Source: Chloroflexota bacterium (GTDB lineage Bacteria; Chloroflexota; Dehalococcoidia; JACQUO01). Taken from it: a stretch of 64,000 nucleotides of DNA. The number at the start of each line of letters is the position of its first letter. The first letter of the stretch is position 1. Below, in pieces: positions 7,991-16,747 of the stretch. The position numbers were made by a program, and so were the translations under genes. The DNA is taken from the NCBI GenBank assembly GCA_016210205.1, contig JACQUO010000023.1, positions 129,788 to 193,787 on the forward strand, in the 5' to 3' direction. The notes under the pieces were generated by a model that did no database searches, was not told the DNA's origin, and was given only the letters and a program-made list of their open reading frames with translations.

Positions 7991-9717
7991 GGCTGGCTTG
8001 CCTCCTTGATGGCCGCCACCACCTCCCCCGGGGTGATGGGCCGCCCCTCTGGGATGGCCAGGGAGGTCACCGGCAGGCCCAGACGCGCCTTGAGCAGGCT
8101 GGCGAACTGGCCGGTGTAGTTGGATTCAGGGACGATGATGGCCCCCAGCCCCCGGACGAAACGGCGGATTTGCGCCTCCGGCAGGGGATTGAGGGCCAGA
8201 GGATAGAGGGCCCGGGCCGACAGGCCCTGCTCCCGGGCCTGGGCGATGGCCTCCCGCACGGCCCCCTCGGTGGAGCCCCAGCCGATGAGGCCTACCCTGG
8301 CCTGGGAGCTGCCGAAGACATGGACCTGGCGCAGCTCCCTCCCCGCCATCGCCAGCTTGTGGAAGCGCTTCTCGGTCATGCGGCGGTGCATCTCGGAGGT
8401 GTAGCTGGGAGCGCCCTCCTCGTCGTGTTCCAGGCCCGTGGCCACATAGGTGCCCCCGGGAGTGCCGGGGCGGGCCATAGGGGAGACCCCACTCTCGGTG
8501 AAGCGATACCTCTTATAGCCGCCAAGGTCATCGGGGGACGGCAGGAGGCGCCTGGTTTTGTGAACCTGGAGGAGGCGGGGCCGGTCGAAAGCCTCCCTGC
8601 GCTTGGCGATGAACTGGTCCAGGAGGATGATAACGGGCATCTGATACCTGTCCGCCAGGTTGAAAGCCTTCAGCGTGAGCCCAAAGCAGCTCTGGACATC
8701 GGTTGGGGCCAGGACGATGCGGGGGGCCTCGCCATGGGAGCCGTAGAGCGCGAGGTTCAGGTCGGCCTGCTCGGGCTTGGTAGGGAGGCCCGTGCTGGGA
8801 CCACCCCGCTGCACATCCACGATGACCGCGGGGATTTCGGCCATGCTGGCCAGGCCGATGAGCTCCTGCATGAGGGTGAAACCCGGGCCAGAGGTGGCCG
8901 CCATAGCCCGCTCCCCGGCGAAGGAAGCCCCCAGAACCATGCCCAGGGCCGCCATCTCGTCCTCGCCCTGGAGCACGGCGCCGCCGAACTTGGGCAGCTC
9001 CCGGGCCAGGAACTCCATGATGTCCGTGGCCGGGGTGATGGGGTAGCCGGCGAAGAGCTTGAGCCCCGCGGCGATGGCCCCCAGGGCCACGGCCTCGTTG
9101 CCGGACATGACCAGGTGGGCGCCCATTTCCCCCTGTCGGGGGCGCAGGTGGAACTTGAGGTGAGCGGAGTCCGCGGCATAGGTGAAGCCGACCTTGAGGG
9201 CCGTCAGGTTCGCTTCCATCTGGTCCGGGAAGCGCTCTTTCACGGCCTCGGTCAGGTACTTCTGGGGCAGACCCAGGAGCCGGCCCGCCAGCCCCAGGGC
9301 CACCATGTTGCGGGCTCGGGCGCTGGCTCCGGCCAGGCGGAGGAGCTCTGCCATGGGCACAGGACAGATATAGTGGCCCTCGTGGTCGAACTCGCAAGCC
9401 AGGGGGTGGTCGGTGGCAGCGGCCCCCTCGTAGATGGCCATGCCGCCCTCCTTGAGGGCCTCCAGATGGGGCAGGGCCGCCTCCCTATCGATGGCCAGGA
9501 GCAGGTCCAGACGCTCCCCGGGGTCCGTCACGGGGGCCGGGCTGATGCAGACCTGATAGACGGTGTCGCCGCCGCGAACCTCGGCGCCATAGCTTTCGAA
9601 GGTATGGCTGTGGAGGCCCCAGTGGCCCGCGGCCACCGCCAGCAACTCGCCTGCAGTGATAATCCCGTCGCCGGCGCGGCCGCTGACCCGGACTACGACC
9701 GCTTTCGCTCGCCTCAT
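7987..9717 (-). CDS. korA: 2-oxoacid:ferredoxin oxidoreductase, fused gamma-alpha subunit
   Basis: A 576-residue fusion. Residues 1-190 are the gamma domain (VRVSGRAGDGIITAGELLA, YGAEVRGGDTVYQV). The rest is the alpha subunit: GNEAVALGAIAAGLKLFAGY, PITPATDIMEFL, the QGEDEMAALGMVLGASFAGE segment, ATSGPGFTLMQE, then the PTKPEQADL loop and transketolase-C-like domain. Together with KorB it oxidatively decarboxylates a 2-oxoacid to acyl-CoA and reduces ferredoxin, or runs in reverse to fix CO2. The gene begins 1 bp after the upstream regulator stop, so regulator-korA-korB is one operon. Confidence 0.92.
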   Translation of the reverse strand: MRRAKAVVVRVSGRAGDGIITAGELLAVAAGHWGLHSHTFESYGAEVRGGDTVYQVCISPAPVTDPGERLDLLLAIDREAALPHLEALKEGGMAIYEGAAATDHPLACEFDHEGHYICPVPMAELLRLAGASARARNMVALGLAGRLLGLPQKYLTEAVKERFPDQMEANLTALKVGFTYAADSAHLKFHLRPRQGEMGAHLVMSGNEAVALGAIAAGLKLFAGYPITPATDIMEFLARELPKFGGAVLQGEDEMAALGMVLGASFAGERAMAATSGPGFTLMQELIGLASMAEIPAVIVDVQRGGPSTGLPTKPEQADLNLALYGSHGEAPRIVLAPTDVQSCFGLTLKAFNLADRYQMPVIILLDQFIAKRREAFDRPRLLQVHKTRRLLPSPDDLGGYKRYRFTESGVSPMARPGTPGGTYVATGLEHDEEGAPSYTSEMHRRMTEKRFHKLAMAGRELRQVHVFGSSQARVGLIGWGSTEGAVREAIAQAREQGLSARALYPLALNPLPEAQIRRFVRGLGAIIVPESNYTGQFASLLKARLGLPVTSLAIPEGRPITPGEVVAAIKEASQP

Positions 9718-9718
9718 G

Positions 9719-10387
9719 TCATGTTATCCTGGGAGAGCCCTTCTTGGGGTCTCCTTCGCTCTTATTGATGATATAGCTACAGCACTCCTGGCCCCCCGCC
9801 CGGGACGTCTCCCGCATCACATTCACCCCCAGCAGCCCCTTGATGAAGGTCTGGTCCACGGCACAGAGGGACTGGTGAGCCTCGGCCACCAGCCGGTAGG
9901 GACAGTTGTGAGCCACCAGAGCGTAGTGGTCGCCCTCGGTGCGGCACTCGGCAGAAAAACCCTCCTCGTTGAGGATGCGGCAGACCTCAGCAACCCGCTC
10001 CCCCAGGTCTTTGCCCAGCATACGCTCCCCGTGGCGAGCAGCGAGCCGCTGGCCCATGCGTTGATAGAGATGGGCTAGCACCTCAAGGCCATCCTTCCCG
10101 TATAGCTCCTGGACGCCAAGGCTAGCCAACTCCTGAATAAGGGAACTGGAGAGTCGATGGTACTTCCGGGGAAGCATCTCCAGGCTAGCCTCGGTGAGGA
10201 AATAGCTGTGGTGGGGCCGGCCCGTGTCCCGGTGCACCACCTCATAGGCCACCAGGTTATCTCGCTGCAGGATGTCCAGGTGACGCCGCACGGTAGCGGG
10301 CGCCAGCTTGAGGAGCTCTGCCAACTCCTCGGCCCGGGCCTCCCGCTGCTTCTGCAGGATTTCGATGATGTGTTCTCTTGTGCCCAT
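9719..10387 (-). CDS. winged-helix regulator with C-terminal Cys cluster (SufR/DeoR-like)
   Basis: A 222-residue transcription regulator. The N-terminal winged helix (TREHIIEILQKQREARAEEL, then APATVRRHLDIL) resembles ArsR/DeoR-type helices and the wing follows as DTGRPHHSYFLT. The C-terminal half has HNCPYR, SLCAVDQTF and QECCSY, a Cys set like that used by SufR-type repressors to hold an Fe-S cluster. It precedes korA by 1 bp, and its product may sense redox or Fe-S status and control the ferredoxin-dependent enzyme. An inverted repeat upstream at 10480-10502 is a good candidate operator. Cluster binding is inferred from the cysteine pattern only. Confidence 0.82.
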   Translation of the reverse strand: MGTREHIIEILQKQREARAEELAELLKLAPATVRRHLDILQRDNLVAYEVVHRDTGRPHHSYFLTEASLEMLPRKYHRLSSSLIQELASLGVQELYGKDGLEVLAHLYQRMGQRLAARHGERMLGKDLGERVAEVCRILNEEGFSAECRTEGDHYALVAHNCPYRLVAEAHQSLCAVDQTFIKGLLGVNVMRETSRAGGQECCSYIINKSEGDPKKGSPRIT

Positions 10388-10436
10388 CTCTTTCTATTAT
10401 AAACCCCCCTTGAAGTGGAATGCCCTTGCGGTGTTC

Positions 10437-10465
10437 AGTATACCAAAGGGGTTTCGTTTTAGCAA
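10437..10465 (-). promoter_or_regulatory. promoter for regulator-korA-korB operon
   Basis: Minus strand TTGCTA (10465..10460), 17 bp, TATACT (10442..10437). A second TATAAT at 10401..10396 lies just before the ATG but has no clear -35. Confidence 0.5.
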
Positions 10466-10479
10466 TTAAAATCATTTAA

Positions 10480-10502
10480 TGGTTAAAAGCTAGACTTAAC
10501 CA
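10480..10502. promoter_or_regulatory. perfect inverted repeat, candidate operator
   Basis: TGGTTAA-9 nt-TTAACCA is a perfect 7-bp dyad in the divergent region between the winged-helix regulator and the small zinc-ribbon gene. It overlaps the -35 box of the rightward promoter and lies just upstream of the leftward -35 box, so one bound protein could affect both. Confidence 0.55.
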
Positions 10503-10519
10503 CAATATTATGCTAAAAT
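10491..10519 (+). promoter_or_regulatory. promoter for small zinc-ribbon gene
   Basis: TAGACT (10491-10496), 17 bp, TAAAAT (10514-10519), with an extended -10 TG one base before the hexamer. Confidence 0.5.
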
Positions 10520-10545
10520 ATCAACAAAGCCTGGAGGGGTGAGCC

Positions 10546-10779
10546 ATGAGGAAAAAACTAGCCCCTGTCCTGGAGACCCCGCCCCAGGAGCGAGAGAAGC
10601 CCCTTGCCGATTGCCAGCATCACTGGGTCATCGATTCTCCCCATGGCCCTGAGAGCCGGGGCGTCTGCCGCAAGTGCGGCGCCCAAAAGGCCTTCCTGAA
10701 TACCTTCCGCTCCTATTTCTGGGAGGAAGACTCCCAGGGAGAGGCCCGGCGGCGGGCCGCCGCCTCGGATCAGGGCTGA
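10546..10779 (+). CDS. conserved small zinc-ribbon-like protein
   Basis: A 77-residue protein with CQHHWVIDSPHGPESRGVCR followed by KCGAQKAFLN. The pattern C-x-H-H...C-x-x-C-G resembles a family of small actinobacterial/Chloroflexota proteins with HHW(I/V)I(D/E)SP.GP.SRG.C..CG. The residues suggest one zinc ion. The role is unknown. A good Shine-Dalgarno (GGAGGGG) precedes ATG 10546, and the gene has its own promoter next to the candidate operator, so it may belong to the regulon of the divergent regulator. Confidence 0.75.
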   Translation: MRKKLAPVLETPPQEREKPLADCQHHWVIDSPHGPESRGVCRKCGAQKAFLNTFRSYFWEEDSQGEARRRAAASDQG

Positions 10780-10816
10780 GGGACAGGTGTTGACAGAGGG
10801 ATAGCCGTCCCACAAA

Positions 10817-12121
10817 ATGGTGGCGCTGGCGGAACGGCCCTGGGGGGCCGGTGCCTCCGACGAGGTGGGGATGGCGTCAAAAAATCATGACCTAGAGCGA
10901 GAGCTCCAATCGCTGCTGGCCCGGGAAGGCCGTGTCACCTTCGCCCAGTTCATGGAGGTGGCACTATACTGGCCTGGGGCGGGTTATTATACCTCAGGGC
11001 GCAGCCCGGCGGGGCCGGAGGGCGACTATTACACCAGCCCCTCCGTCCATCCCGCCTTCGGCGCCCTCCTCGCCCTGCAGATGGAGGAGATGTGGCAGCG
11101 CTTGGCCCGCCCCCACCGCTTCTGGGCCGTTGAGTTGGGCGCGGGGCCGGGCCGCTTGGCCCAGGACATCACCGGCTTCTCCCGCCATCTCGACCCCCAA
11201 TTCGCTGCCGCCCTCCGCTATGTCTGCGTCGACCGCGGTGGGGGCGGCGGTCCGGGCGGCCTCCGCGCCCTACGGGCCACGGGCATCCCCTTTCGCAACC
11301 TGATAGGCTGTATCCTGAGCAACGAGCTCCTGGACGCCTTCCCCGTCCACCGGGTGAGGAGGCAGGGCAGAAGGCTTCTGGAATCCTTCATCTCCCTGTC
11401 AGAGGGCAAGCTCACAGAACTCTGGGCCGAGCCCTCCACCCCGGCTCTGGCAGAATACCTGGCCGCCCTGGGAATAAGCCTGCCCGAGGGGTGTCTGGCG
11501 GAGGTCCGCCCCGCCTTAGCACCCTGGATACGAAAGGTGGGCCAGGCCCTATCCCGCGGCTTCGTCCTCACCATCGACTACGGGGGCCTGGCCCCAGAGC
11601 TTTATGGCGCACATCAGCCCCAAGGGACGCTGCTGTGCCACTATCGCCATACCGTCCACCAAGACCCCCTGGCCCATCTGGGGGAGCAGGACATCACCGC
11701 CCCCGTGGACTTCACCACTCTGGTCATGGCGGGCGAGGAGGTTGGGCTGGAGCCCCTGGGGCTGGTGAGCCAGGGCCGCTTCCTGGAGAACCTCGGCCTG
11801 CGCGAGTACCGGGAGGCCCTCGCCCGGCGAGGGCTGCCCTCCGCGGAGCACCACGCCAACCAGATGGCTCTCCTGGACCTGGCCCGGCCCGAGGGGATGG
11901 GCAACTTCCGGGTTCTGGTTCAAGGCAAGGGCGTGGCGACGGAGCCGCTCCTGGGCCTGATTCCCTCCCCGTCCCACTGGAGGCGGCTCAGGGAACTACC
12001 CCTGCCCCAGCTGGAGCCAGAGCGGGCCTTCCTCCTGCGGGGCCGCTATCCCCACCTAGCCCAGGAGATTGACCCGCAACCCCCATCCGAAATGCCCGTG
12101 GCGCCGAGAAAGGGTGACTAG
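10817..12121 (+). CDS. MidA/NDUFAF7-family SAM-dependent methyltransferase (COG1565)
   Basis: Predicted protein arginine methyltransferase-like enzyme; the mitochondrial relative NDUFAF7 modifies a complex I subunit. Family features: ITFAQFMEVALYWPGAGYYT-like N-terminus (here VTFAQFMEVALY), GDYYTSPSVHPAFGALLA, the SAM motif VELGAGPGRLAQDI, LSNELLDAFPVHRV, and LTIDYGG. Start ATG 10817 is the long choice; ATG 10871 (MASKNHDLERE) has a better ribosome site (GAGGTGGGG) and fits the family N-terminus well. The substrate in bacteria is not established, and no complex I genes are near. Confidence 0.82.
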   Translation: MVALAERPWGAGASDEVGMASKNHDLERELQSLLAREGRVTFAQFMEVALYWPGAGYYTSGRSPAGPEGDYYTSPSVHPAFGALLALQMEEMWQRLARPHRFWAVELGAGPGRLAQDITGFSRHLDPQFAAALRYVCVDRGGGGGPGGLRALRATGIPFRNLIGCILSNELLDAFPVHRVRRQGRRLLESFISLSEGKLTELWAEPSTPALAEYLAALGISLPEGCLAEVRPALAPWIRKVGQALSRGFVLTIDYGGLAPELYGAHQPQGTLLCHYRHTVHQDPLAHLGEQDITAPVDFTTLVMAGEEVGLEPLGLVSQGRFLENLGLREYREALARRGLPSAEHHANQMALLDLARPEGMGNFRVLVQGKGVATEPLLGLIPSPSHWRRLRELPLPQLEPERAFLLRGRYPHLAQEIDPQPPSEMPVAPRKGD

Positions 12122-12122
12122 C

Positions 12123-13088
12123 ATGCCCGACCAGGAACACCTTCTGGATGCCTATTCCCAGGCGGTGACCAGGGTGGTGGAGAAGGTCAGCCCCACCGTG
12201 GTGAAAATCGGGGTCTCCCAGCCCGCCCAGGGGGGGCGGGGCCGCCGCCACGAGCACACCGGCGCCGGCTCCGGTGTCATCATCGCCCCCGACGGCTACA
12301 TCCTCACCAACAGCCATGTGGTCCACGACGCCCAACACCTGGAGGTGACCACCGCCGCCGGCCAGACCTTCCCCGCCCAGACGGTGGGGGAGGACCCGGA
12401 CACCGACCTGGCGGTGATTCGCGGCGAGGCCCGGGACTTGCCCGTGGCGAACCTGGGGGACTCGGACAAGCTCAAGGTGGGCCAACTGGTCATCGCCATC
12501 GGCAACCCGCTGGGGTTCCAGGCCACGGTCACCGCCGGGGTGGTGAGCGCCCTGGGCCGCTCCCTCCGGGGCCAGGCGGGAAGGCTCATCGAGAACATCA
12601 TCCAGACCGACGCAGCCCTCAACCCGGGCAACTCCGGCGGCCCCCTGGCGGACACCCTCTCCCAGGTGGTGGGCATCAACACCGCCATCATCCCCTTTGC
12701 CCAGGGGATTTCCTTCGCCATCCCCATCAACACCGCCCGCTGGGTCATGGGGCTGCTCATCAAGGAAGGGCGGGTGCGCCGGCCCTACCTGGGCGTCTCC
12801 GTAGCGCCCGTGCCCCTGCATCCCCGTATGATAGCAGCCCTGAAGCTGCCCGCGGAGCGGGCCCTGCGGGTGGTGGAGGTGGTGCCGGGCAGCGGGGCCG
12901 ACGCGGCGGGCCTGGAGCCAGGGGATATCATCGTGGCGGTGGACGGCCGCCCTATCCAGAGCGCCGACGAGCTGCACCAGCTCCTGGCCAAGATGGGCAT
13001 CGGCGCGGAGCTCTCCCTGGCCGTCATCCGGGAGTACCAGTGGCTGGAGTTTCGCATCAAGACCCGGGAAGCGCCTCCCCCCAACTGA
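12123..13088 (+). CDS. HtrA/DegP-type serine protease with PDZ domain, no signal peptide
   Basis: S1C family protease of 321 residues. The catalytic triad is visible as LTNSHVVHD (His), DTDLAVIR (Asp) and NPGNSGGPL (Ser). One PDZ domain follows (YLGVSVAPV, GSGADAAGLEPGDIIVAVDG). The true start is ATG 12123 (MPDQEHLL), 18 codons inside the track ORF, directly after the methyltransferase stop. There is no signal peptide or N-terminal membrane helix, so unlike typical DegP it should act in the cytosol. It probably shares a transcript with the upstream methyltransferase. Confidence 0.9.
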   Translation: MPDQEHLLDAYSQAVTRVVEKVSPTVVKIGVSQPAQGGRGRRHEHTGAGSGVIIAPDGYILTNSHVVHDAQHLEVTTAAGQTFPAQTVGEDPDTDLAVIRGEARDLPVANLGDSDKLKVGQLVIAIGNPLGFQATVTAGVVSALGRSLRGQAGRLIENIIQTDAALNPGNSGGPLADTLSQVVGINTAIIPFAQGISFAIPINTARWVMGLLIKEGRVRRPYLGVSVAPVPLHPRMIAALKLPAERALRVVEVVPGSGADAAGLEPGDIIVAVDGRPIQSADELHQLLAKMGIGAELSLAVIREYQWLEFRIKTREAPPPN

Positions 13089-13152
13089 GAGGGCGAGGCG
13101 TGGCCATAGGCCGGGATAGCACCGGCCCCATAAAGTCGACAGGAGGCACCCC

Positions 13153-14337
13153 ATGGCCTTTGAAATCGCCAAGGACGTCTATTGGGTGGGCGCCCTGGAC
13201 GCTCAAATCCGCATTTTCGATGTCATCATGAAGGCCCCCCATGGCACCACCTACAACGCTTACCTGGTCAAAGGTCGGGACAAGACCGCCCTGATTGACA
13301 CCGTCAAGGCCAAATACAAAAACACCCTCCTGACCCACCTGCGGGAGCTTATCGACCCCAAGGAGCTGGACTATATCATCATCAACCACACCGAACCCGA
13401 CCACACGGGGGCTTTGGAGACCCTCATGGCGCAGGCTCCCCAGGCCCGGGTAGTCATCTCCCGCACCGCGGAGAGCTACCTCAAACACCTCCTCAACCGG
13501 GATGTGGCCCCCCTCAAGGTGGGCGACGACGATGTCCTGGACCTGGGCGGGCGTGAGTTGCGCTTCTTCTCCACCCCCTTCCTCCACTGGCCCGACACCA
13601 TGTTCACCTACCTGCCCCAGGAGAGCATCCTCTTCCCCTGCGACTATCTAGGATGCCACTTCTGCGACGAGCGTCTCTGGGATGACAGCGTGGACGACTT
13701 CTCCGCCTCCTTCGACTACTATTTCCACATCATCATGCGCCCCTTCAAGGAATATAGCCGCAAGGCCCTGGAAAAAATCACGCCCATGGACTGGAAGCTC
13801 ATCGCCCCCAGCCACGGGCCGCTATTGCGCAGCAACCCCCGTCGCTACCTGGAGCTCTACCGGCGCTGGAGCCAGGAGCCCCCGGCAGCAGACCGACCCA
13901 AGTCCCTGATTGTCCTCTACGCCTCGGCTTACGGCAACACCGGGGCCATGGCCCAGGAGATAGCCCGGGGGGCCGAGGCCGCCGGAGCCAAAGTTATGGT
14001 TTATGACCTCATGGCTTTAGATAGCGACCCCCGGCTAGTGGACGCCGTGGAACAGGCCGACGGCCTGGCCGTGGGCTCCTGCACCATCAACGCCGACGCG
14101 GTGCGTCCGGTCTGGGAGTTCCTGGCCAGCCTGGCCACCTTGCGGGTCAAGGGCAAGGTAGGAGTGGCCTTCGGCTCCTACGCCTGGAGCGGCGAGGCCC
14201 CCAAGCTCATCGAGGAGCGGCTGCGGGGCCTGAAGCTCAAGGTGAGCGAGGAAGCCCTGAGAGCGCACCTGGTGCCCACGGCGGAGGACCTGGCCCACTG
14301 CCGCGAGCTGGGGGAGCGGTTGGCCAAGTCCCTATGA
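13153..14337 (+). CDS. flavodiiron protein (FprA family A-type flavoprotein)
   Basis: Reduces O2 to water (or NO to N2O) and protects anaerobic metabolism. The N-terminal beta-lactamase-like domain has the di-iron ligands NHTEPDHTGALE (H-x-E-x-D-H), FLHWPDTMF, PCDYLGCHF and APSHGPL. The C-terminal flavodoxin domain starts at about residue 250 with YASAYGNTGAMAQEIARG as the FMN phosphate loop. At 394 residues it is a standard two-domain FDP without fused rubredoxin. The start ATG follows AGGAGG. It converges with the superoxide dismutase gene, making a small oxygen-defence locus. Confidence 0.95.
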   Translation: MAFEIAKDVYWVGALDAQIRIFDVIMKAPHGTTYNAYLVKGRDKTALIDTVKAKYKNTLLTHLRELIDPKELDYIIINHTEPDHTGALETLMAQAPQARVVISRTAESYLKHLLNRDVAPLKVGDDDVLDLGGRELRFFSTPFLHWPDTMFTYLPQESILFPCDYLGCHFCDERLWDDSVDDFSASFDYYFHIIMRPFKEYSRKALEKITPMDWKLIAPSHGPLLRSNPRRYLELYRRWSQEPPAADRPKSLIVLYASAYGNTGAMAQEIARGAEAAGAKVMVYDLMALDSDPRLVDAVEQADGLAVGSCTINADAVRPVWEFLASLATLRVKGKVGVAFGSYAWSGEAPKLIEERLRGLKLKVSEEALRAHLVPTAEDLAHCRELGERLAKSL

Positions 14338-14342
14338 GTCAA

Positions 14343-14456
14343 GTCCATCCCCCGGCCCCCTTCTCCTTCCAGTTCCAGGAGAAGGGAGTAATGCCAAACT
14401 TGAGGGACACCCCAAGCCCCCACCAGAGGGGCTTGGCCCCTCTGGACTCCCACTCA
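14343..14456 (+). repeat. dispersed GC-rich intergenic repeat, copy B
   Basis: Lies between the convergent flavodiiron and SOD genes. It contains CATCCCCCGGCCCCCTTCTC, a hairpin (CTTCCAGTTCCAGGAG), GAGGGACACCCCAAGCCCCC and GGCTTGGCCCCTCTGGACTC, in the same order and orientation as copies A, C and D. Confidence 0.72.
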
Positions 14457-15068
14457 CTTGCCGGTATAAACGGCATTGAGGCGTTCCGCCTTCTCTAGGC
14501 GGGCGCTCACCACCCCCCAGTCAATGTTCTTCATGAAGGCGTCCAAATAAGCAGCGCGGCGCACCCCGTGGTCAATCATGTAGGCGTGCTCATAGACATC
14601 CAGCACCAGGACGGGGACGGCGTTCCAGACCCCGCCCACATCGTGGACATCGCAGAGATAGTGGTGGAGCCTGCCGTCCTCCAGGTTCAGGGCCAGTGCC
14701 ACCCAGCCCCGGGCCGAAATGCCGCAGGCCCGCAGGTCCGCCTTCCAGGCCTCCACGGAGCCGAAATCCCGGGCCAGCCGCTCCGCCACCTTGCCCGATG
14801 GCTCCCCACCACCCTTTTTCAGGTTGCCGAAGTAATACTCGTGGAGGTAGATGCCGTTGGTGGCGAAGACCTCCTCCTTCTTCAGCTCGCGGATGTCGCT
14901 GAAGGTGGCGTTGGCCTTGGTACGGTCCGCGGGGCCCAGCTTCTCTTCAATTTCGTTGAGCTTGTTCACATACCCCACATAGAGGGTGTCCCGGTGCTGG
15001 GCCAGCTGGTTCTCGGAGATTCCATCCAAACCCCCAGGGAAGGGGTAGCTCTTGGGCATGTGGGCCAT
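14454..15068 (-). CDS. superoxide dismutase, Fe/Mn family
   Basis: Converts superoxide to H2O2 and O2 in the cytosol. Four metal ligands are recognisable: AQHRDTLYVGYV (His), YLHEYYFGNL (His), and VLDVYEHAYMID (Asp and His). The sequence is diverged from textbook SODs: the DVWEHAY motif reads DVYEHAY and the following YY is MI, which makes the metal preference uncertain. At 204 residues the length is normal. ATG 15068 follows GAGGAGG, and a promoter TTGACC-17-TACCAT sits upstream. Confidence 0.87.
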   Translation of the reverse strand: MAHMPKSYPFPGGLDGISENQLAQHRDTLYVGYVNKLNEIEEKLGPADRTKANATFSDIRELKKEEVFATNGIYLHEYYFGNLKKGGGEPSGKVAERLARDFGSVEAWKADLRACGISARGWVALALNLEDGRLHHYLCDVHDVGGVWNAVPVLVLDVYEHAYMIDHGVRRAAYLDAFMKNIDWGVVSARLEKAERLNAVYTGK

Positions 15069-15098
15069 GGTGTCCTCCTCAAAATCATGATTATCTCC

Positions 15099-15127
15099 AT
15101 GGTAAAGTAAGGACAGGGGAGGGTCAA
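15099..15127 (-). promoter_or_regulatory. promoter for superoxide dismutase gene
   Basis: Minus strand TTGACC (15127..15122), 17 bp, TACCAT (15104..15099). Confidence 0.6.
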
Positions 15128-15142
15128 TAGGCCCAGCTACCC

Positions 15143-15171
15143 TTTACAACGGGAAGCTGGAAAGTTATCAT
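15143..15171 (+). promoter_or_regulatory. promoter for glycine cleavage operon
   Basis: TTTACA (15143-15148), 17 bp, TATCAT (15166-15171), about 40 bp upstream of the gcvT start. No glycine riboswitch fold was recognised between it and gcvT. Confidence 0.6.
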
Positions 15172-15210
15172 GGGTCAAACGCCTTCACCAGCACCTTTCA
15201 GGGAGGCCTT

Positions 15211-16314
15211 ATGGAGCCTGACCCCCAGGCCCTCAAGCACAGCCCCCTCTTCGGGGAGCAACAGGCCCTGGGGGCGCGCCTGGTTTACTTCGCCGGCTGG
15301 CAGCTTCCCGTCCAGTACCGGGGCATCCTGGAGGAGCACCGGGCGGTGCGCTCCCGGGCCGGCGTCTTCGATGTCTCCCATCTCTGCCGCACCGAGCTTC
15401 GGGGGGAGAAAGCCGCCGCCTTGCTCCAGCGGGTGCTCACCACCGATGTCACCCGCCTGACCCCAGGTGCCGGCCAGTACACCCTCCTCTGCCAGGAAGA
15501 CGGCGGTATCCTGGACGACGCCATCCTCTACCGGCTAGAGGACTATTTCCTGCTGGTGAGCAATGCTGCCAACGCCGAGAAGGTGAGGGCGTGGCTGGTG
15601 CACTGGGCCGGACCTGCAAGCCAACCTCAAATAGAGGACACCACAAGACAGACGGGGATGCTGGCCTTCCAGGGGCCTCTGGCCGCCCGAGACCTGGATG
15701 CCCTGACTCACCACGAGGCCGCCCAACTCGCCCCCTTCCACATCCGCGCCCTGCGCATCGGCAGGCATATGGCCCTCATCTCCCGCACCGGCTACACCGG
15801 TGAGGACGGCTTCGAGCTTATCCTCACCCCCGAGGACACGGTGCGGGTCTGGCGGCATCTCCTGGCCCACGGCGCCGCCCCCTGCGGCCTGGGGGCCCGG
15901 GACACCCTGCGCCTGGAGGCAGGCTATCTGCTCCACGGCAACGATATGGATGCCGCCACCAACCCGCTGGAAGTGGGCTTGGGCCGTTTCGTCCACTGGG
16001 ACAAGGGCGAGTTCATCGGGCGGGAGGCCCTGGTGAAGGCCAAGGAGCGGGGCGTGGCCCGCAGGCTGGTGGGCTTCGAGATGGTGGGCCGGGGCATCGC
16101 GCGGCGAGGATACAATGTGCTCGCGGGAAGCGAAGTCATTGGCAGTGTCACCAGCGGCACCTTCGCCCCCACCCTGGACCGGGCCATCGGCCTGGCCCTG
16201 GTGCGGGCCCAGCTCGCCCAGCCGGGCCAGGGCCTCGCGGTGGAGATTCGCGGCGAGCCGGTCGAGGCCCGGGTGGTGGCCCTGCCCTTTTACCGCCGCC
16301 CCAAAGTAAACTGA
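15211..16314 (+). CDS. gcvT: glycine cleavage system T protein (aminomethyltransferase)
   Basis: Transfers the methylene group from aminomethyl-lipoyl GcvH to tetrahydrofolate and releases ammonia. At 367 residues it is full length. Family segments include YFAGWQLPVQY, VFDVSHLCRTEL, SRTGYTGEDGFEL (folate-binding region), LGARDTLRLEAGYLLHGNDM and the C-terminal barrel with GSVTSGTFAPTLDRAIGLAL. ATG 15211 follows GGGAGG. It is the first gene of the gcvT-gcvH-gcvPA-(two lipoproteins)-gcvPB operon. Confidence 0.95.
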   Translation: MEPDPQALKHSPLFGEQQALGARLVYFAGWQLPVQYRGILEEHRAVRSRAGVFDVSHLCRTELRGEKAAALLQRVLTTDVTRLTPGAGQYTLLCQEDGGILDDAILYRLEDYFLLVSNAANAEKVRAWLVHWAGPASQPQIEDTTRQTGMLAFQGPLAARDLDALTHHEAAQLAPFHIRALRIGRHMALISRTGYTGEDGFELILTPEDTVRVWRHLLAHGAAPCGLGARDTLRLEAGYLLHGNDMDAATNPLEVGLGRFVHWDKGEFIGREALVKAKERGVARRLVGFEMVGRGIARRGYNVLAGSEVIGSVTSGTFAPTLDRAIGLALVRAQLAQPGQGLAVEIRGEPVEARVVALPFYRRPKVN

Positions 16315-16327
16315 ACCGGGAGGCTCT

Positions 16328-16729
16328 ATGCATCCCCAGAACTGCTACTACTCTAAAGAACACGAGTGGCTCAAGCTTGAGCGGGACGGCACGGCCCTGG
16401 TGGGCATCACCCACTACGCCCAGGACCAGTTGGGGGATGTGGTCTTCCTGGCCCTGCCGTCTGTGGGGGCCCGCCTCCAGCAGTTCCAAAAGCTGGGGGA
16501 GATTGAGTCGGTGAAGGCGGTCTCGGGCCTCTTCTCCCCCGCCAGCGGCCAGGTGCTCGAGGTGAACCAGCAGGTGCTGGACAAGCCGGAACTGGTGAAC
16601 AAGGAGCCTTATGTCCGGGGCTGGCTACTGCGCCTGCGCCTGGACGACCCCGGGGAGCTGAAGCGCCTCCTTTCCGCCCAGGCTTACGAAGACCTCCTGG
16701 CGGGGATGGGCGCCCCCCACACCCCTTAG
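16328..16729 (+). CDS. gcvH: glycine cleavage system H protein
   Basis: A 133-residue lipoyl carrier protein that shuttles the aminomethyl group between the P and T proteins. The lipoylation site is Lys63 in IESVKAVSGLFSPASG, preceded by the typical EHEWLKLERDGTALVGITHY. It starts 13 bp after gcvT with a GGGAGG ribosome site. Confidence 0.95.
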   Translation: MHPQNCYYSKEHEWLKLERDGTALVGITHYAQDQLGDVVFLALPSVGARLQQFQKLGEIESVKAVSGLFSPASGQVLEVNQQVLDKPELVNKEPYVRGWLLRLRLDDPGELKRLLSAQAYEDLLAGMGAPHTP

Positions 16730-16747
16730 GTTCAGGAGCGTGCCGCC

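Noticed and set aside
15069-15210. Glycine riboswitch upstream of gcvT
   Set aside because: The gap contains two divergent promoters and leaves only about 30 nt of leader, far too short for the aptamer.
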